DNA of 64,000 nucleotides from Alisma plantago-aquatica (lineage: Eukaryota > Streptophyta > Magnoliopsida > Alismatales > Alismataceae), in contig OY856414.1 of the NCBI GenBank assembly GCA_963693085.1, positions 261,916,001 to 261,980,000 on the forward strand, written 5' to 3'. The position numbers and the translations under genes were made by a program. Numbering within the stretch: position 1 is the stretch's first letter; each line of letters opens with the position of its first letter. Below the pieces are notes generated by a model, which saw nothing but the letters and a program-made list of their open reading frames with translations, ran no database searches and had not been told where the DNA came from. Below, in pieces: positions 23,085 to 33,597 of the stretch.

Positions 23085-24085
23085 ACATTCAAACTTTCCA
23101 TTAATTTCCAAAACTACTAAAATTTACTTGGTAAACATAACTTGTAATCTTTTTATCTAAAATTTTGTATTGTGACTTTTGTGGGTAATGGTTTCACAAT
23201 CTGAATGAGCTCCAATTTATTGCAATATAAAGAATAAATAAAAGTTGTATGGCACTGATTAATGACAATGGAAAAGGAAAGAAAAATTCACAATGGAGAA
23301 GAAAGCGGAGATATGACCAAACCAATAAAAAATAAAATTAACACAACACAAAGGCAAATATCAGTATTTTGTTGAAACAAAAAAATTAAAATGACAATAC
23401 ATAATATAAAGTATAAGATGCAAACATTTAATTGTTGTAATTACTATAATTTTACTTGATAAAATAACTTGTAATCTCAATATATAAACGTGTACTAGGA
23501 CTTTTGTAGATAATGTTCCCAAATTCGATTGTGCTTTATCTTATAGCTATGTAAAGAATAAAGCAAAGTTGCACTACAATAATTAATGTCTACAGAAAAG
23601 GAAAGAACATGTCAAAAAGAAGAAGAAGAAAAATATAAATATGACCAATAAGTCAACAAAAAATTGAAATCAACACACCAGAAAGGCATGTATTCATCCT
23701 TTTTGGGAGAAAAGAGAATTTAAGATAGAATATATTATAGAATGTATAAGATGCTAATCATTAATTACCGTAATTATTATACCTTTAGTTGATGAAAATA
23801 ATTAGTAATCTTTATATATAAAATTTATATTAGGAATTTTTTGGATAATGATTCTAGAATTCGAGTGAGCTTTTACTTATTGCTATTTAAGAGATAAAAT
23901 AAAGTTGCACATCCATGGTTAATGACTATAGAAAAGGAATGAAAAGGTCAAAAAGGAAAAGGAAATGGAAATGTGACCAAACCGTCAATGAAAAATAGAA
24001 ATCAAGACAACACCAAGGCATATAGTCATATTTTAAAAAAAAATAAAAATAGATTTAAAATGACAATACATGGCAGAAAGTATGA
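23085..24085. repeat. Three tandem units of about 330 bp inside the hAT
   Basis: The anchor 'ATAA.TTGTAATCT' recurs at 23137, 23465 and 23798 (periods 328 and 333). Each unit then repeats the same series of blocks: an AGGA/GACTTTT.TGG.TAATG block, a 'TATTGCTAT..A' block, AAAGTTGCA, 'GAAAAGGAA.GAA', 'ATGACCAA..' and AAATCAACACA. Another anchor, AAAATGACAATAC, recurs at 23388 and 24057. The units are AT-rich, have no gene and lie between the left end and the transposase. Confidence 0.85.
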
Positions 24086-24607
24086 GAAGTTGTTCTTTCA
24101 GTATCGTTGGCTTGTGCCTTTTTGCTTTGGGCATCAATGCAAAGACATAGATAATCTAGCATTTGTCTTCTTCCCTTGTTGGTGGTTTACTCCACATTCT
24201 CTAGTCTGTGCGACACACATGGAAGAATCAAATCTTGAATTTCTACCTCCTGTGTTGATGTTTGAAGTTGATTTCTGTATTCCAGCAAAAAATACAATAT
24301 ATTATCACCTTCCTTCTCCATGTGTAGTTGATTCTACCTTCTACCTATCAGTGTAGCACACAAGTGGTCAACTAACATTACAAAGGACATGGATGACAAA
24401 ATGTGGACTTCAATGTCTCTTCCAACCAATCATGGTAGGAAGTGATAAATCGTTCTTCCATAATCGTATTTCTTTCCATGCTCATCCTTATTTGTTATTT
24501 TAGTTTTATAAAAAAATTATACCTTGAACAAATTATCAGTTGGATATTATCCTACAACTAGACGCGACGTTCGTTCTTAAGTTTATATCATGTTCGTTCT
24601 TAACTTT
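24086..24607. other. Unassigned hAT interior
   Basis: An open frame runs from 23973 to 24356 (127 codons), with a Cys/Trp/Phe-rich second half (RWLVPFCFGHQC, FFPCWWF). It shows no recognised domain. The DNA from about 24090 to 24360 is less AT-rich than the tandem repeats before it. It could be a decayed exon of the transposase or of a captured gene; neither can be shown. Confidence 0.3.
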
Positions 24608-26530
24608 ATGGACTCAGACACAAGCATTCCAAAGGATGAGGTATGTTCATAAAAAAAAATAGTGCAAAAATCATCCTCTAATGTTAGGTTGCAGTTCAGA
24701 AAGGTAAAAACCAAAGCTAGAAAAATTGAAAACAATTTCCCAATTATTATAGGGGTATATATTCCAATGGATGTGGTACTAAAACCCTAAAATACCATAT
24801 TGGAAATTGCTAAAAAAATGATAGGCAAGAAACAAAAATCTTTAGGGTTTTAAATCAAAGATGATGACTCCTTAGAATTGATCCCATGGAAATTTGAGCA
24901 ACAAATCTATCATGATGCATTAGGTGGAATGATTATCATAGATGACCTACCATTTAGAGATGTGGAAGAGGGATTCAATGCTCTCATGAATGTAGCACAA
25001 CCAAAAATCAAGTCCATTTCTCATAGAATGATAGCTAGAGACATTGCTAAAATCAACACTAGTGAGAAGAAAAAGTTGAAATCTTTACTGTCAAGTTCTG
25101 TTGGTAGAGTTTCAATTACAATAGATAGTTGGACAAGCTTGCAAAATAGGTCTTACATGTGTGTTACTGTCTACTTCATTGACAAAAATTGGAAGTTGCA
25201 TCAAAGAATCAGTAGTTTTGTTGTGATGGATTAGCATGTAGAAAAAGACATTGGAAAATTAGTCAAAACATGTATTTTTGATTGGGGTATTACTCAATTG
25301 ACATGCATGATTGTGGTTAATGCTACACCAAATGATCTTGCCATTTCTTATCTTGTAAAAGAACTAGTATAGAAAAATGGTGTCATCTTGAATGGAAAGT
25401 ATTTTTCACATGAGATGTGCAACACATGTTTATATCTAGTTGTTAATTATGGACTTGGTGAAATGTCCAACTCATTGGATCACATTTGTGATGTTGTTAA
25501 ATATTGTCAAAGTTCTCCTTTAAATTAGTTGTTGACAAAAGTGATTAAACACAATGATTATTTGTGTCTTGATGTTCAAGATGGAACTCCACTTATTTAA
25601 TGCTAGATTCAGCTTTGAAGTTCCATAAACTATTTGATTTGATGGAGGAAGACAGTCTCAAATTTTCTTAGGAATTAAATAAAGGTACTCCAACCAAAGA
25701 GGACTAGAATGAAGCATGTGTTTTTTGTAAATTCTTGAAATGTTTTCATGTTGCTACAAACACTTTTTTTGTTACATCACATGTTAGTGCCACTTCATTT
25801 TTTCATGAAATTTTCTCTTTGGAGGTTAAACTAAATGAATGGTTTAATAGTAAGGATGACTATCTCAGTTCCATGGCTACAAGGATGATACTAAAGTTGG
25901 AAAAATATTAGGGAGTATATGGTAAGATGAAAATGTTGTTAATTGTTTCTATCATTTTGAATCCTAGATATAAATTAAAGTGTGTGAATTACTATTTTGA
26001 GAAGCAACATCCACCAAATAAGGCTATTGAATACTGTAGAAATGCAAAGAATGCTCTTCTAGAAATATTTCAATATTATGAAACCCACTTTATCACAGCA
26101 GTATCTATAAAACAATAAGAAGGGGATGAAGAAAATGGTCTTTGTTTTAGTAATGGCAGTGAAGTTGATTTTGATACTGAATTTGAGAAAGTGGATGATG
26201 AAGAGGATTCTCATGTAGCAAAATATGAGCTTGATAAATATCTTGGAAAGAATATTGAAAAATAAGGTCCTAGTTTTGACTTGTTATCTTTGGTGGCGCT
26301 CAAATGAGACACCATATCCTACCCTGTCATTGGTGGCTAGGGATGTATTTGCAATTCCAGATTCATCTATAGCATCTGAGTTAACTTTTAGGACTGTAGG
26401 ACGTGCTCTTGACAAATTTAGAAGTTCTTTGACTTCAAATCTAGTTGAATGCCTCATATGCACCCAAGATTGGTTGAGGGGAAAGGATATTCCATTTGAG
26501 ACAGAAGAACACTATGAATAACTTTAGGAA
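24608..26530 (+). pseudogene. hAT transposase (BED finger, hATC), broken
   Basis: A start is likely at 24608 (MDSDTSIPKDE). A BED-finger remnant near 24765-24815 reads GCGTKTLKYHIGNC (family N-G-T-K-T-L-x-x-H-I-x-x-C). The frame 24878-25234 gives MIIIDDLPFRDVEEGF, LMNVAQPKIKSISHR and RVSITIDSWTSLQNRSYMCV, with the family's first catalytic Asp in the D-x-W-T-S motif. YKLKCVNYYFEK occurs in 25927-26118. The C-terminal dimerisation part (26290-26521) reads WWRSNETPYPTLSLVARDVF and then SSIASELTFRTVGRALDKFRSS, CTQDWLRG. At least several stops and shifts lie between. It resembles plant 'zinc finger BED domain' (RICESLEEPER-like) transposases. Confidence 0.9.
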
Positions 26531-27204
26531 CTAGAGCCATTGGGAATGCTTTTCTTATATTCATTTTCGTATCTTGTTTTTACATAACATCCATTTCTCT
26601 TTGTTATCTAACTATAGATTGTTCTTTATAGTCAATAATGATGATCAAAGTGGAATATTAGATGGTGTCTCGATTAATACATCATGATTGCATATTTTTT
26701 GATGTAAATTACCTTTTTATGTAATTATTAATGTGAATTCATTTTAGTTAAACTTAGATTTTATCTCACTTTAATTTTCATATTTTGTTGTTGTTTTTAT
26801 TTGAAAGCATTATATTGATGGCTTGAGGAATACTTCTCTTATCTTTAAAGAGGATTATGATATTTACATTATCTTTTAATGTTTTAGAAATATTAACCTA
26901 TTTGGATGATGTGTTTGACACATTATCGACACCCTTTATGAAGATGCTTTCTTACATAGTCATAGTAATGAATTTTCATTGACACTTAGTTTTATGATCA
27001 GTGTTGCAAATGACTACACATTGATTTATTTATGACATTTAAATACTACATGTAATAATCACAACTTTATTTATATGAGCATTTGTAAAAAAAATTGGAA
27101 ATTTTTATGGAAGAGTACCAATAAAATGATCAGATAATTAAATCAATTTTTATTGATCTCTTTAATAAAGCCTACAATAAGTATGTATGCTATGAGTAAA
27201 TACT
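26531..27204. other. hAT 3' non-coding region
   Basis: AT-rich sequence with no open frame of note between the transposase end and the right subterminal repeats. Nothing recognised. Confidence 0.5.
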
Positions 27205-27375
27205 TGGTAGTAGTGGTTTTAGACCAAACTTAACTAAACTCGACCACATTTTAGTGGTCAAGCTAAGTTTGGTCTAGACCATTCCAATTGTCAAGTTTGG
27301 TCTAGAAACTTATCAGACCACTGTATATAGTTTGGTTTATGGTTTTAGGGTCAGACCAAACCACACCCACCCCTA
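27205..27375. repeat. hAT right subterminal region and terminal repeat
   Basis: TTTGGTCTAGA-type motifs occur in alternating orientation (27218, 27264, 27297, 27330). The terminal inverted repeat CCACACCCACCCCTA ends at 27375. Confidence 0.7.
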
Positions 27376-27383
27376 TACTTAGG
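27376..27383. repeat. hAT target-site duplication, right
   Basis: TACTTAGG, identical to 13018-13025; CACTA coding sequence resumes immediately after it. Confidence 0.85.
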
Positions 27384-28062
27384 TTGTAGTAAGTTCATGA
27401 AGATGAGCACTATGTTGAGAATGTATACTCTAGCAATAGATGGAGTGACAAAAGATTCACGTCTATGTTGTCTTTGTTGAAAGAAATTCTTCCCGAAGAC
27501 AACAAGCTTCCATCTCAACATATGGACAAAGAAAATGGTGCAATCATTGGGAATGGAGTCTAAAAAGATACATTCACTCCCGAATGACTATGTGTGATTT
27601 CCAAATGACTAAATCAATTTGAAGATTGTAAAAAAAGTGGAGTATTAAGTTATAAAATGATGACTTTGGGTGATTTGGTATCTACCTACAATACTATAGT
27701 TTCAATGCTTGTTTTCCAATATCATGGATGTGTAAAACTTTTCTTGGTGTGCAAAGGTAAGGAAAACTAATGATGGTATCATATGACATGTGCATGATTC
27801 CCCACAATGAAAGAAAATTGATTTGTTGTACCTTGAATTTGGTGAAGAAGTCAAGAATCTAGGACTTGGGATTTATACTGAAGGATGATTTAATATGGCA
27901 CATTAAGTATCCAACATAGCAATTGGACTATTATGATTATTATATACAATCTACCTCCCTAGTTGTGTAAGAAAAATAACTATGCCATGCTATTCTTATT
28001 GATATAAGGCCTCAAACTACCTGGAAATGATATTGAGGACCCTCCAGTTGGAACAAGTGGTG
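27384..28062 (+). pseudogene. CACTA TNP2-like transposase, 3' part
   Basis: Joined to the left flank, the frame reads LYLGCSKFMKMSTMLRMYTL, then after a shift WSDKRFTSMLSLLKEILPED, NKLPS. This is the well-conserved TNP2 stretch 'L-Y-P-G-C-x-K-F ... W-S-x-K-x-F-T-x-L-L-x-L-L-K-x-x-L-P-E-x-N'. A deletion removes what normally follows. Near 27840-27890, FGEEVKNLGLGIYTEG matches the 'L-G-L-x-T-D-G-F' region, and 27930-28045 matches the next 'Y-N-L-P-P-W-L-C-x-K ... P-G-N-D-I' block across frames. It is a clear but dead CACTA transposase. Confidence 0.8.
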
Positions 28063-29079
28063 TAAGTTTTCATTAATAGTATTCTAAATGAATATATGAT
28101 ATGATGTATTTGAGTATATATAACAACTAATATAAAATTATAGGTGTTGAAAAAATGTCGTCTAGCATTACTAGAACCTGCCTTCTATGCGGTGGCATTG
28201 GGTAAGGTTTTCCCACACCTTCCAAGTGACAATTTTTATTCTACTTTAATTCCCAAGGATGCACTTTGTGTGAGTATCCAACTTGTCTATCAAGAGTAGA
28301 GAAACACACCTCTACCACTTGGCCACCCTGAGCACAACATGATAGAGATGCAGAAGGCGATGTGGTTGTGAGGCCCAAAGCCAGAGTTCTCATTGAGAAT
28401 GTATGGTAAATTTATATTTGCTTTCGTATTTGTGGTTCTTCTCTATTTTTGTATATATTTGGCAATCGATATGGAAATACACGCATGCCATAGTACTTAA
28501 GAAGCCCCATACAATTCCTCCTCCAAGGCCTCCGGGACCTGCTTGTGTTTCAAGGTCCTTTTTTACTCGCTAGGTTCTAAGTGCATGGGGTTGGTACCAT
28601 GATTAGACAATGTACAAAAAGGGTCAATTATTATGGTTCATTTTCAAGAGGACGTTGCATGAAAAGATCATGATACTAGTGTATTCGTGACAGATATTGT
28701 AGAATTATTTGAATATGATTGGTTGAATACCACTGTGATATAACATTGGATATTGTGATATATTATGTCTAAATACATAATTCTATATATGTGAAAATAT
28801 ATGTTGATTTTCTTTCTAATAAATTAATCCATGTATATGTTTTGCAGCTACATATATATGGTTAGTGAACAATTCTCATTAACTAATGTTCCATTTCTAG
28901 TTACACTATTGATTAATTATACAATTAGAGGCCAACTTATGTAAGTGATTGTTGCTCTACCGCATTTTAATGTTATGATACTACGGGAAAGAACATGATT
29001 ATAGCTCCTTTCAATTTTGGTAAGTTTTGGGCTCTTTTCTTATAATTTCAACTTATAAATTCCATTTATTATGGAATTT
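28063..29079. other. CACTA interior, unassigned
   Basis: No recognisable product. Around 28140-28420 and 28500-28570 the composition is coding-like (GC-richer, proline codons near 28505-28550), but no motif can be named. 28640-28980 is AT-rich. Confidence 0.35.
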
Positions 29080-29545
29080 GACTTTTCTTTTTCTTTCCTT
29101 CTTTTCACTCAGAATGGATATTAAAAGTTTTTGGTAATTCTCCCAGATATGATGTTTGTGTATTATCTTGACCCTTTGGGTAGCAAATTAGGGAGTGGGA
29201 GACACACAATGAAATTGGAAATTATAGAGTAATTACTTTTCTAATCTGTCAATATATATCAATTATTGTATCATTACTTGACTTTTTAATATTTCAATGA
29301 AATTTATTACTTTAACTTTCAGATACATCAAAGCATTCAAATGGATTAGAGGAGAGAGGTATATGAAATAAATAATATAATATTTTTGAAAAAAAAGGTA
29401 ATATTCTGACTCCAAGGAATATATATGCCAACTATGCTTATCTTTTATTTCACATAATGTAAATTTATAGGATCATATACGAGATAATAATTGGGAATGT
29501 GAATACTATGTGATGTGATACATGGGCCTGATTGTCAAGCAAACA
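29080..29545 (+). pseudogene. Ulp1-like (C48) cysteine protease remnant
   Basis: Two short matches in the right order and spacing suggest a Ulp1/SUMO-protease-like domain. 29152-29190 reads VYYLDPLGSKLG, like the segment after the catalytic His ('V-Y-Y-L-D-P-L'). 29485-29530 reads NNWECEYYVM, a stop, YMGLIV, like the catalytic-Cys segment 'E-C-G-Y-Y-V-M-R-F-M'; the Cys is present and the Gly is replaced by Glu. Such domains are carried by some plant CACTA and MULE elements. Introns or decay separate the parts. Confidence 0.5.
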
Positions 29546-29976
29546 TCATAATACATCCATTGTTGTAAAAGGTAATCTATATAGTCTTGAATCATTAGTA
29601 AATAGTCTCATTTGATAATATAAAAAATCAAATCAGACTCTTGAATTATGTCATTATATTTATAGCTATTTAACACAATAAAACCCTATAGAAAAGAAGA
29701 GTTGGATGAGATATGAGAAAAGCGGGCATAATCCCTCACTACGGTTGTCAATTTTGTAAATTATTGGGATAAATTATGATGTTTTTCAAACTTCTATGAC
29801 ATTATTCTATCTACATGTGATGGAAATGACTTTTTGCAACTTTAAATATGTAGCGAGTGAGTTATTGGTGCATATGTGAATGATGTGAGTATATATGCAT
29901 ATGTGTACAGATGAATGTGAAGAGAAAGGAATATGATGAGTTGTATTTCTACATGTCGATGACAATGGAATTGTAT

Positions 29977-29991
29977 ATGTGTGAATGAATT
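29977..29991. repeat. SINE target-site duplication, left
   Basis: ATGTGTGAATGAATT, identical to 30222-30236. Confidence 0.9.
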
Positions 29992-30221
29992 TTTTTTATT
30001 ATCGAGAGAACCACCCCCATAAAAGCGCCACTTTTGTGACCCCCCCAGGAAGCATAAAACTCTCGAGCCCCAGGAACCCCGCCCACTCGGGAACCGGTTA
30101 ATGCACACAGTTGGTCGGCCTACACGACGGGTACCATTTTAGAGGTGACCGTTGGGTTTCGAACCCGGGTCCCTTCATGAGGGGACACTATGCCAAACCA
30201 CTTGAACCACTCCTCCCCGAC
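29992..30221 (-). mobile_element. tRNA-derived SINE
   Basis: On the minus strand the 230-bp insert starts GTCGGGGAGGAGTGG and carries RNA polymerase III boxes: A box TGGTTCAAGTGG (30198-30209) and B box GGTTCGAAACC (30155-30165), about 32 bp apart, as in tRNA genes. A tRNA-unrelated body follows and ends in an A-rich tail (ATAATAAAAAAA on the minus strand). Perfect 15-bp duplications flank it. It is much more GC-rich than its surroundings. The minus-strand frame 29842-30108 overlaps it and is not a gene. Retroposition would use LINE enzymes supplied in trans. Confidence 0.9.
30155..30209 (-). promoter_or_regulatory. Internal Pol III promoter of the SINE (A and B boxes)
   Basis: A box at 30198-30209 and B box at 30155-30165 on the minus strand. 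The B box matches the GGTTCGANNCC consensus exactly, so transcription may still be possible. Confidence 0.8.
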
Positions 30222-30236
30222 ATGTGTGAATGAATT
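30222..30236. repeat. SINE target-site duplication, right
   Basis: ATGTGTGAATGAATT, identical to 29977-29991. Confidence 0.9.
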
Positions 30237-30599
30237 GTGTATGTGAATATATGTATAAAAATGGAATGAAGTGTGAGTGAGAATTAAATTGCATGTGTGT
30301 CAATGAATTATGTGGATGTGGACTCTTATATGTGTTTGTTATTACATGTTCTATAGGTATTGTTGGCCTATTGTTAAGCTGAACACAAAATGGAACATGT
30401 TTCTCTAGTGATCTACAAGTTTTGCATCCTAGTGAATATCCGAACAGTAGGTCATAAAACCTACTATAAAAGAAATAGACCAGTGGTGTGTTTTCCTAAA
30501 AATTCACAATGTATATATGCATCATCGACTTTCTCAAAAGAAAATAATAACATGGCTATCCTTATCAGTTAAATCTTAACTGATAAGGAAGTACAACAT

Positions 30600-30894
30600 T
30601 GATTATATTATGTAGACCCACCACACAGGTCATACATTGACGTTAGTTTCATCCTTCCACCCGACAACATAGAGCTACATCATCATTTGCTATTAACAAA
30701 ATTGACGATTATAAATCTAGAATAGTCTTATAATTTTTGTTGATATCAGATTACATCGTTGGTTTCTCAATTATAAATTCAAAGAGCATGACTATTGTTA
30801 CCTTGATTTTCCCTTTCATAGCAGCTAAGACTATGTCTGATTTGTCAGTTGTCACTTCCCTAGAAATTAACATTGAAGGTCCTTAGTTATAGTG
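30600..30894 (-). repeat. CACTA right subterminal repeat region and terminus
   Basis: Read on the minus strand from 30894: CACTATAAC, then GGACCTTCAATGTTAATTTC, which resembles the left end's GACCTTTAGTGTCA..TTTTC. Further in are GTGACAACTGACAAATC, GAAACCAACGATGTAATC, ATCGTCAATTTTGTT and TGTTGTCGGGTGGAAG, all ACCGAC/GTCGGT-like and in inverted orientation relative to the left end. An alternative terminus, TAGTG at 30969-30973, is less well supported. Confidence 0.55.
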
Positions 30895-32701
30895 TCACCC
30901 ACTAAGATACAAGTATATAAATGACGGTGTACACCTAAAATAACCAATGCTACAAATTGTATATGTACTAGTGTAACTTCATTTGGATGTAGATAAAAAT
31001 AATCAACCATCTATAAACCTTGTTAGTGATGTGAAATTTTAAAGAAACCTAACATGTTCTAATCTGAGTCCAAATAAACCTTTGAAGATATGCAAGAAGC
31101 TCAATCAGAATCAGAACATCAATTCTAGGAGAAAATGCATTATATATATTTATGGGATGTTTTGATCACTTTGTAAATGTTTGTAGGAACTACAAGGAGC
31201 AAAGGAGGTAACTCCCAAGAATAGTGAAGTGAAAATTCTAGTTGTTGATGATGATGCTTCTTCTTGAGAAAAGTTAGACAATGATTTTCTTGCATTTATA
31301 TAATTACATCCTCACGTGATAATTGGTAATCAGATTCAAGAGTTGTATCTCATATTTATAATTTTTATTCCACATTTATGATGTGCACATTATCCTATTG
31401 ATTTTCTAGGTCAAGGATGTGTCTATAAACTAAATTTTAGGGTTTGGGCATATGTAATTAAAGCACACATTTGGATAAGTCCTAAAGTCATAAGATGTTT
31501 TACATGTTCCTATCTTCAAGAATATTCTATTGATGGATATTGGTCATAGAATTTGGATACTCTTTGTTAAATCAAGGGAAACATGGTTGTAATATCTAAA
31601 TTCATCTCTTACATAGGTGCACTATGATGGTTTGGTGAAAGCAAGTGTTACTTCATATAATGGTACTCCCAATGATAATTTCATCAGTTCTCTTTATACT
31701 TATATATCATGTGATGTTGGGCATGCTAATTTTGAACATGTGAACAAGGATACTATGACGCATGTGGAGCACATGGATTTGTCCCCTAAAACTACTCTTT
31801 TATAATGATAGATGCCAAGTTTTTGTTCCAACTACAAAAAACTTCCAAATATTTCAAATCGATAAACATTAAGTCTTCTTTTCTTTATTTTATTCATACT
31901 TATCTGTTTGATCCTAATAATGTTCTTACTCATAAAATGCTAATATTTCCATTGTAACATTTACTGTCGACTTTTTAAAGTATTGTAATAATGTTTTAAA
32001 AATCTAATGATGAGGAAAGGAAAATCTTCAAATCTATAACAAGAAAAAGGAAGACCAAATTGAGAAGAGTCATCAAGACAACTGGATCTAATAGAGGATA
32101 TGGATATACTAGAAATGAAGTCAGTCAATTTTTGTAGGGACATAACCTTATACATGAAACCACTAGCCCATATACGCATAAAATAGTTTGATTGAAAGAA
32201 TTTACATCACACTGATTGATATAGTAAGTGAAATGTTATCTAAATTTGGTCTCACAAAGATAGTGTGATTGAAGGCTCTCCAAACAAGAAATTTTGTATT
32301 CAAATGTATATATTTAAAAAACATAGATAACACTACTTATTAATTTGAGTTTACCAAGGAACCATAGTTAAAGTATCATACATGTGGGGGTATCAGTGAT
32401 GTTAAGATCTCCTAAAACAAGAAGTTTAATTGACTCTAGAATTATATATGTCAATTTTATGGGATATATAAAAAAAGTAGAAATGCAAATTGGGTTTTAT
32501 TTAATAAATGTTCTTTTATGGCATGAAGAAAAAGTGTAAACTAGAAATCATACATTAATATGCAATATAGTATGAGAACATATTTCCTTATTAATTTATG
32601 TGTCACTAGAAAAGTTGGTGTAGGTTATTCAACCTATAATCATGCACTTTGGATTCAATGTCTATACTTCAAATCTTGACTTTGGATACTAATTATGCAC
32701 T
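30895..32701. other. Unassigned intergenic sequence
   Basis: AT-rich, with no recognised gene. Short coding-like pieces occur at 31185-31265 (ends in KILVVDDDASS and a stop) and 31617-31805 (62 codons), but nothing supports a gene model. Confidence 0.35.
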
Positions 32702-32709
32702 TTCCTAGC
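32702..32709. repeat. Target-site duplication of the small hAT, left
   Basis: TTCCTAGC, partner of TTCCTAGA at 33441-33448 (7 of 8). Confidence 0.75.
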
Positions 32710-33440
32710 TAGGACTGTCAATGGGGAGGGTACTACCCATTTGCCCTTTATCCACACCCTATAGGGTAAGAGTAAGGGTAAAGGTTTTTGTTACACGTTC
32801 CTCATTTACCTTTTCTCTATTTCCTCGCCACATTAAAAAGGGAGGGTAAGTTATGGACATTATCCATACCCTTTGCCCTTTTACTTGCATTTAATTAACA
32901 AATATATATAACTACACATAAGCTTCTAGTTAAACTTCCACCCTATTTTTCCAATAGGAAACCTTGTGGGTTGCATCTTGATTCCCACCCCAACTGACAC
33001 TCAAACTCTTGTAGTATATTATTATTAAATGTTGAACTAGAACTAGTTGATGGGGTCATAGAACAATGGGAAAAGGATGACCACGCCACCTCAAAATAAG
33101 TTATTATTGGACCAATTTCTAAAGATATTGCACAAGTATAACATTGTCCTTCTTAAATTCACATTTGTGAAAATGCAAGTCAAGAAAGATGTGACTTAAC
33201 CTTTATCACCCTCACACCACCTTAAAATAAGTTATCCTTATAGAAAATGCATTTTATATCTACATTATCCATTTACCCGTTACCATACCCATTTACCCTA
33301 TGGGTAAAAGGGTAAGGGTAAGGGTAGGGTAAGAGATTTGTAAGAAGGGTAAATACCCTTACCCTTCCATGCTACCCTCTGGAGGGTAAGGGTAAGGGTA
33401 GACCCTTACCCTCCCCATACAATCCCCATTGACAACTCTA
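32710..33440. mobile_element. Non-autonomous hAT element with GGGTAA-rich arms
   Basis: The 731-bp insert begins TAGGACTGTCAATGGGG and ends with the inverse of TAGAGTTGTCAATGGGG (14 of 17 identical), flanked by 8-bp duplications differing at one base. Termini of the TAG..TGTCAATGGG type are typical of plant hAT elements. Both arms are packed with GGGTAA/TTACCC units (32745-32900 and 33265-33415). The middle has no open frame but contains the phrase AAAATAAGTTAT twice (33096, 33225). It would depend on a hAT transposase encoded elsewhere. Confidence 0.85.
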
Positions 33441-33448
33441 TTCCTAGA
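33441..33448. repeat. Target-site duplication of the small hAT, right
   Basis: TTCCTAGA, partner of 32702-32709. Confidence 0.75.
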
Positions 33449-33597
33449 TGAAGAAAACCTCAAGAACTATAATGATGACATGTAATCCATAGATTATGGA
33501 TATTGGAAGGAAGTAAATAAAGAGACAAAAATAATTCTATTATGAATAGCTAAATTTGTATTATGACTGGTCTCATCCTATATATAGGTCCATTAGG

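Larger units (their letters stand above)
13026..27375 (+). mobile_element. hAT transposon interrupted by a copia retrotransposon
   Basis: The right end is CCACACCCACCCCTA (27361-27375); its complement TAGGGGTGGGTGTGG aligns with the left end TAGGCATGATTATGA (13026-13040) at 9 of 15 positions, with most differences of the G-to-A type. Perfect 8-bp duplications TACTTAGG flank both ends. The left end is separated from the body by the copia insertion; without it the element is about 4.74 kb, a normal size for an autonomous hAT. It holds subterminal TTTGGTC-rich regions, a 3-unit tandem array and a broken BED/hATC transposase. It sits inside CACTA TNP2 coding DNA. Confidence 0.85.
10573..30894 (+). 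mobile_element. CACTA (En/Spm-like) transposon, host of nested insertions
   Basis: Evidence in order: CACTATTA at 10573 and its inverted counterpart TTATAGTG ending at 30894; subterminal regions rich in ACCGAC/GTCGGT-type motifs in opposite orientations at the two ends; a transposon-associated Cys motif near 12722; TNP2-like coding at 27384-28060 that continues the frame broken at 13025; and a Ulp1-like protease remnant near 29080-29540. Removing the hAT (13026-27383) and the SINE leaves about 5.7 kb, short for an autonomous CACTA. The 3-bp flanks do not match (TAT against TCA), so the exact ends are less certain than the element's existence. Confidence 0.65.

Noticed and set aside
30150..30215. 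A tRNA gene on the minus strand, because of clear A and B boxes.
   Set aside because: No cloverleaf closes around them; a 230-bp unit with an A-rich tail and 15-bp duplications shows it is a SINE.
30969..30973. TAGTG as the right terminus of the CACTA element.
   Set aside because: The sequence inside it does not resemble the left end, while TTATAGTG at 30887-30894 is followed inward by similar blocks. Not fully excluded.
31185..31265. Short frame ending in KILVVDDDASS, recalling the start of a response-regulator receiver domain.
   Set aside because: Only about ten residues match, a stop follows at once and no further receiver motifs appear; probably chance.
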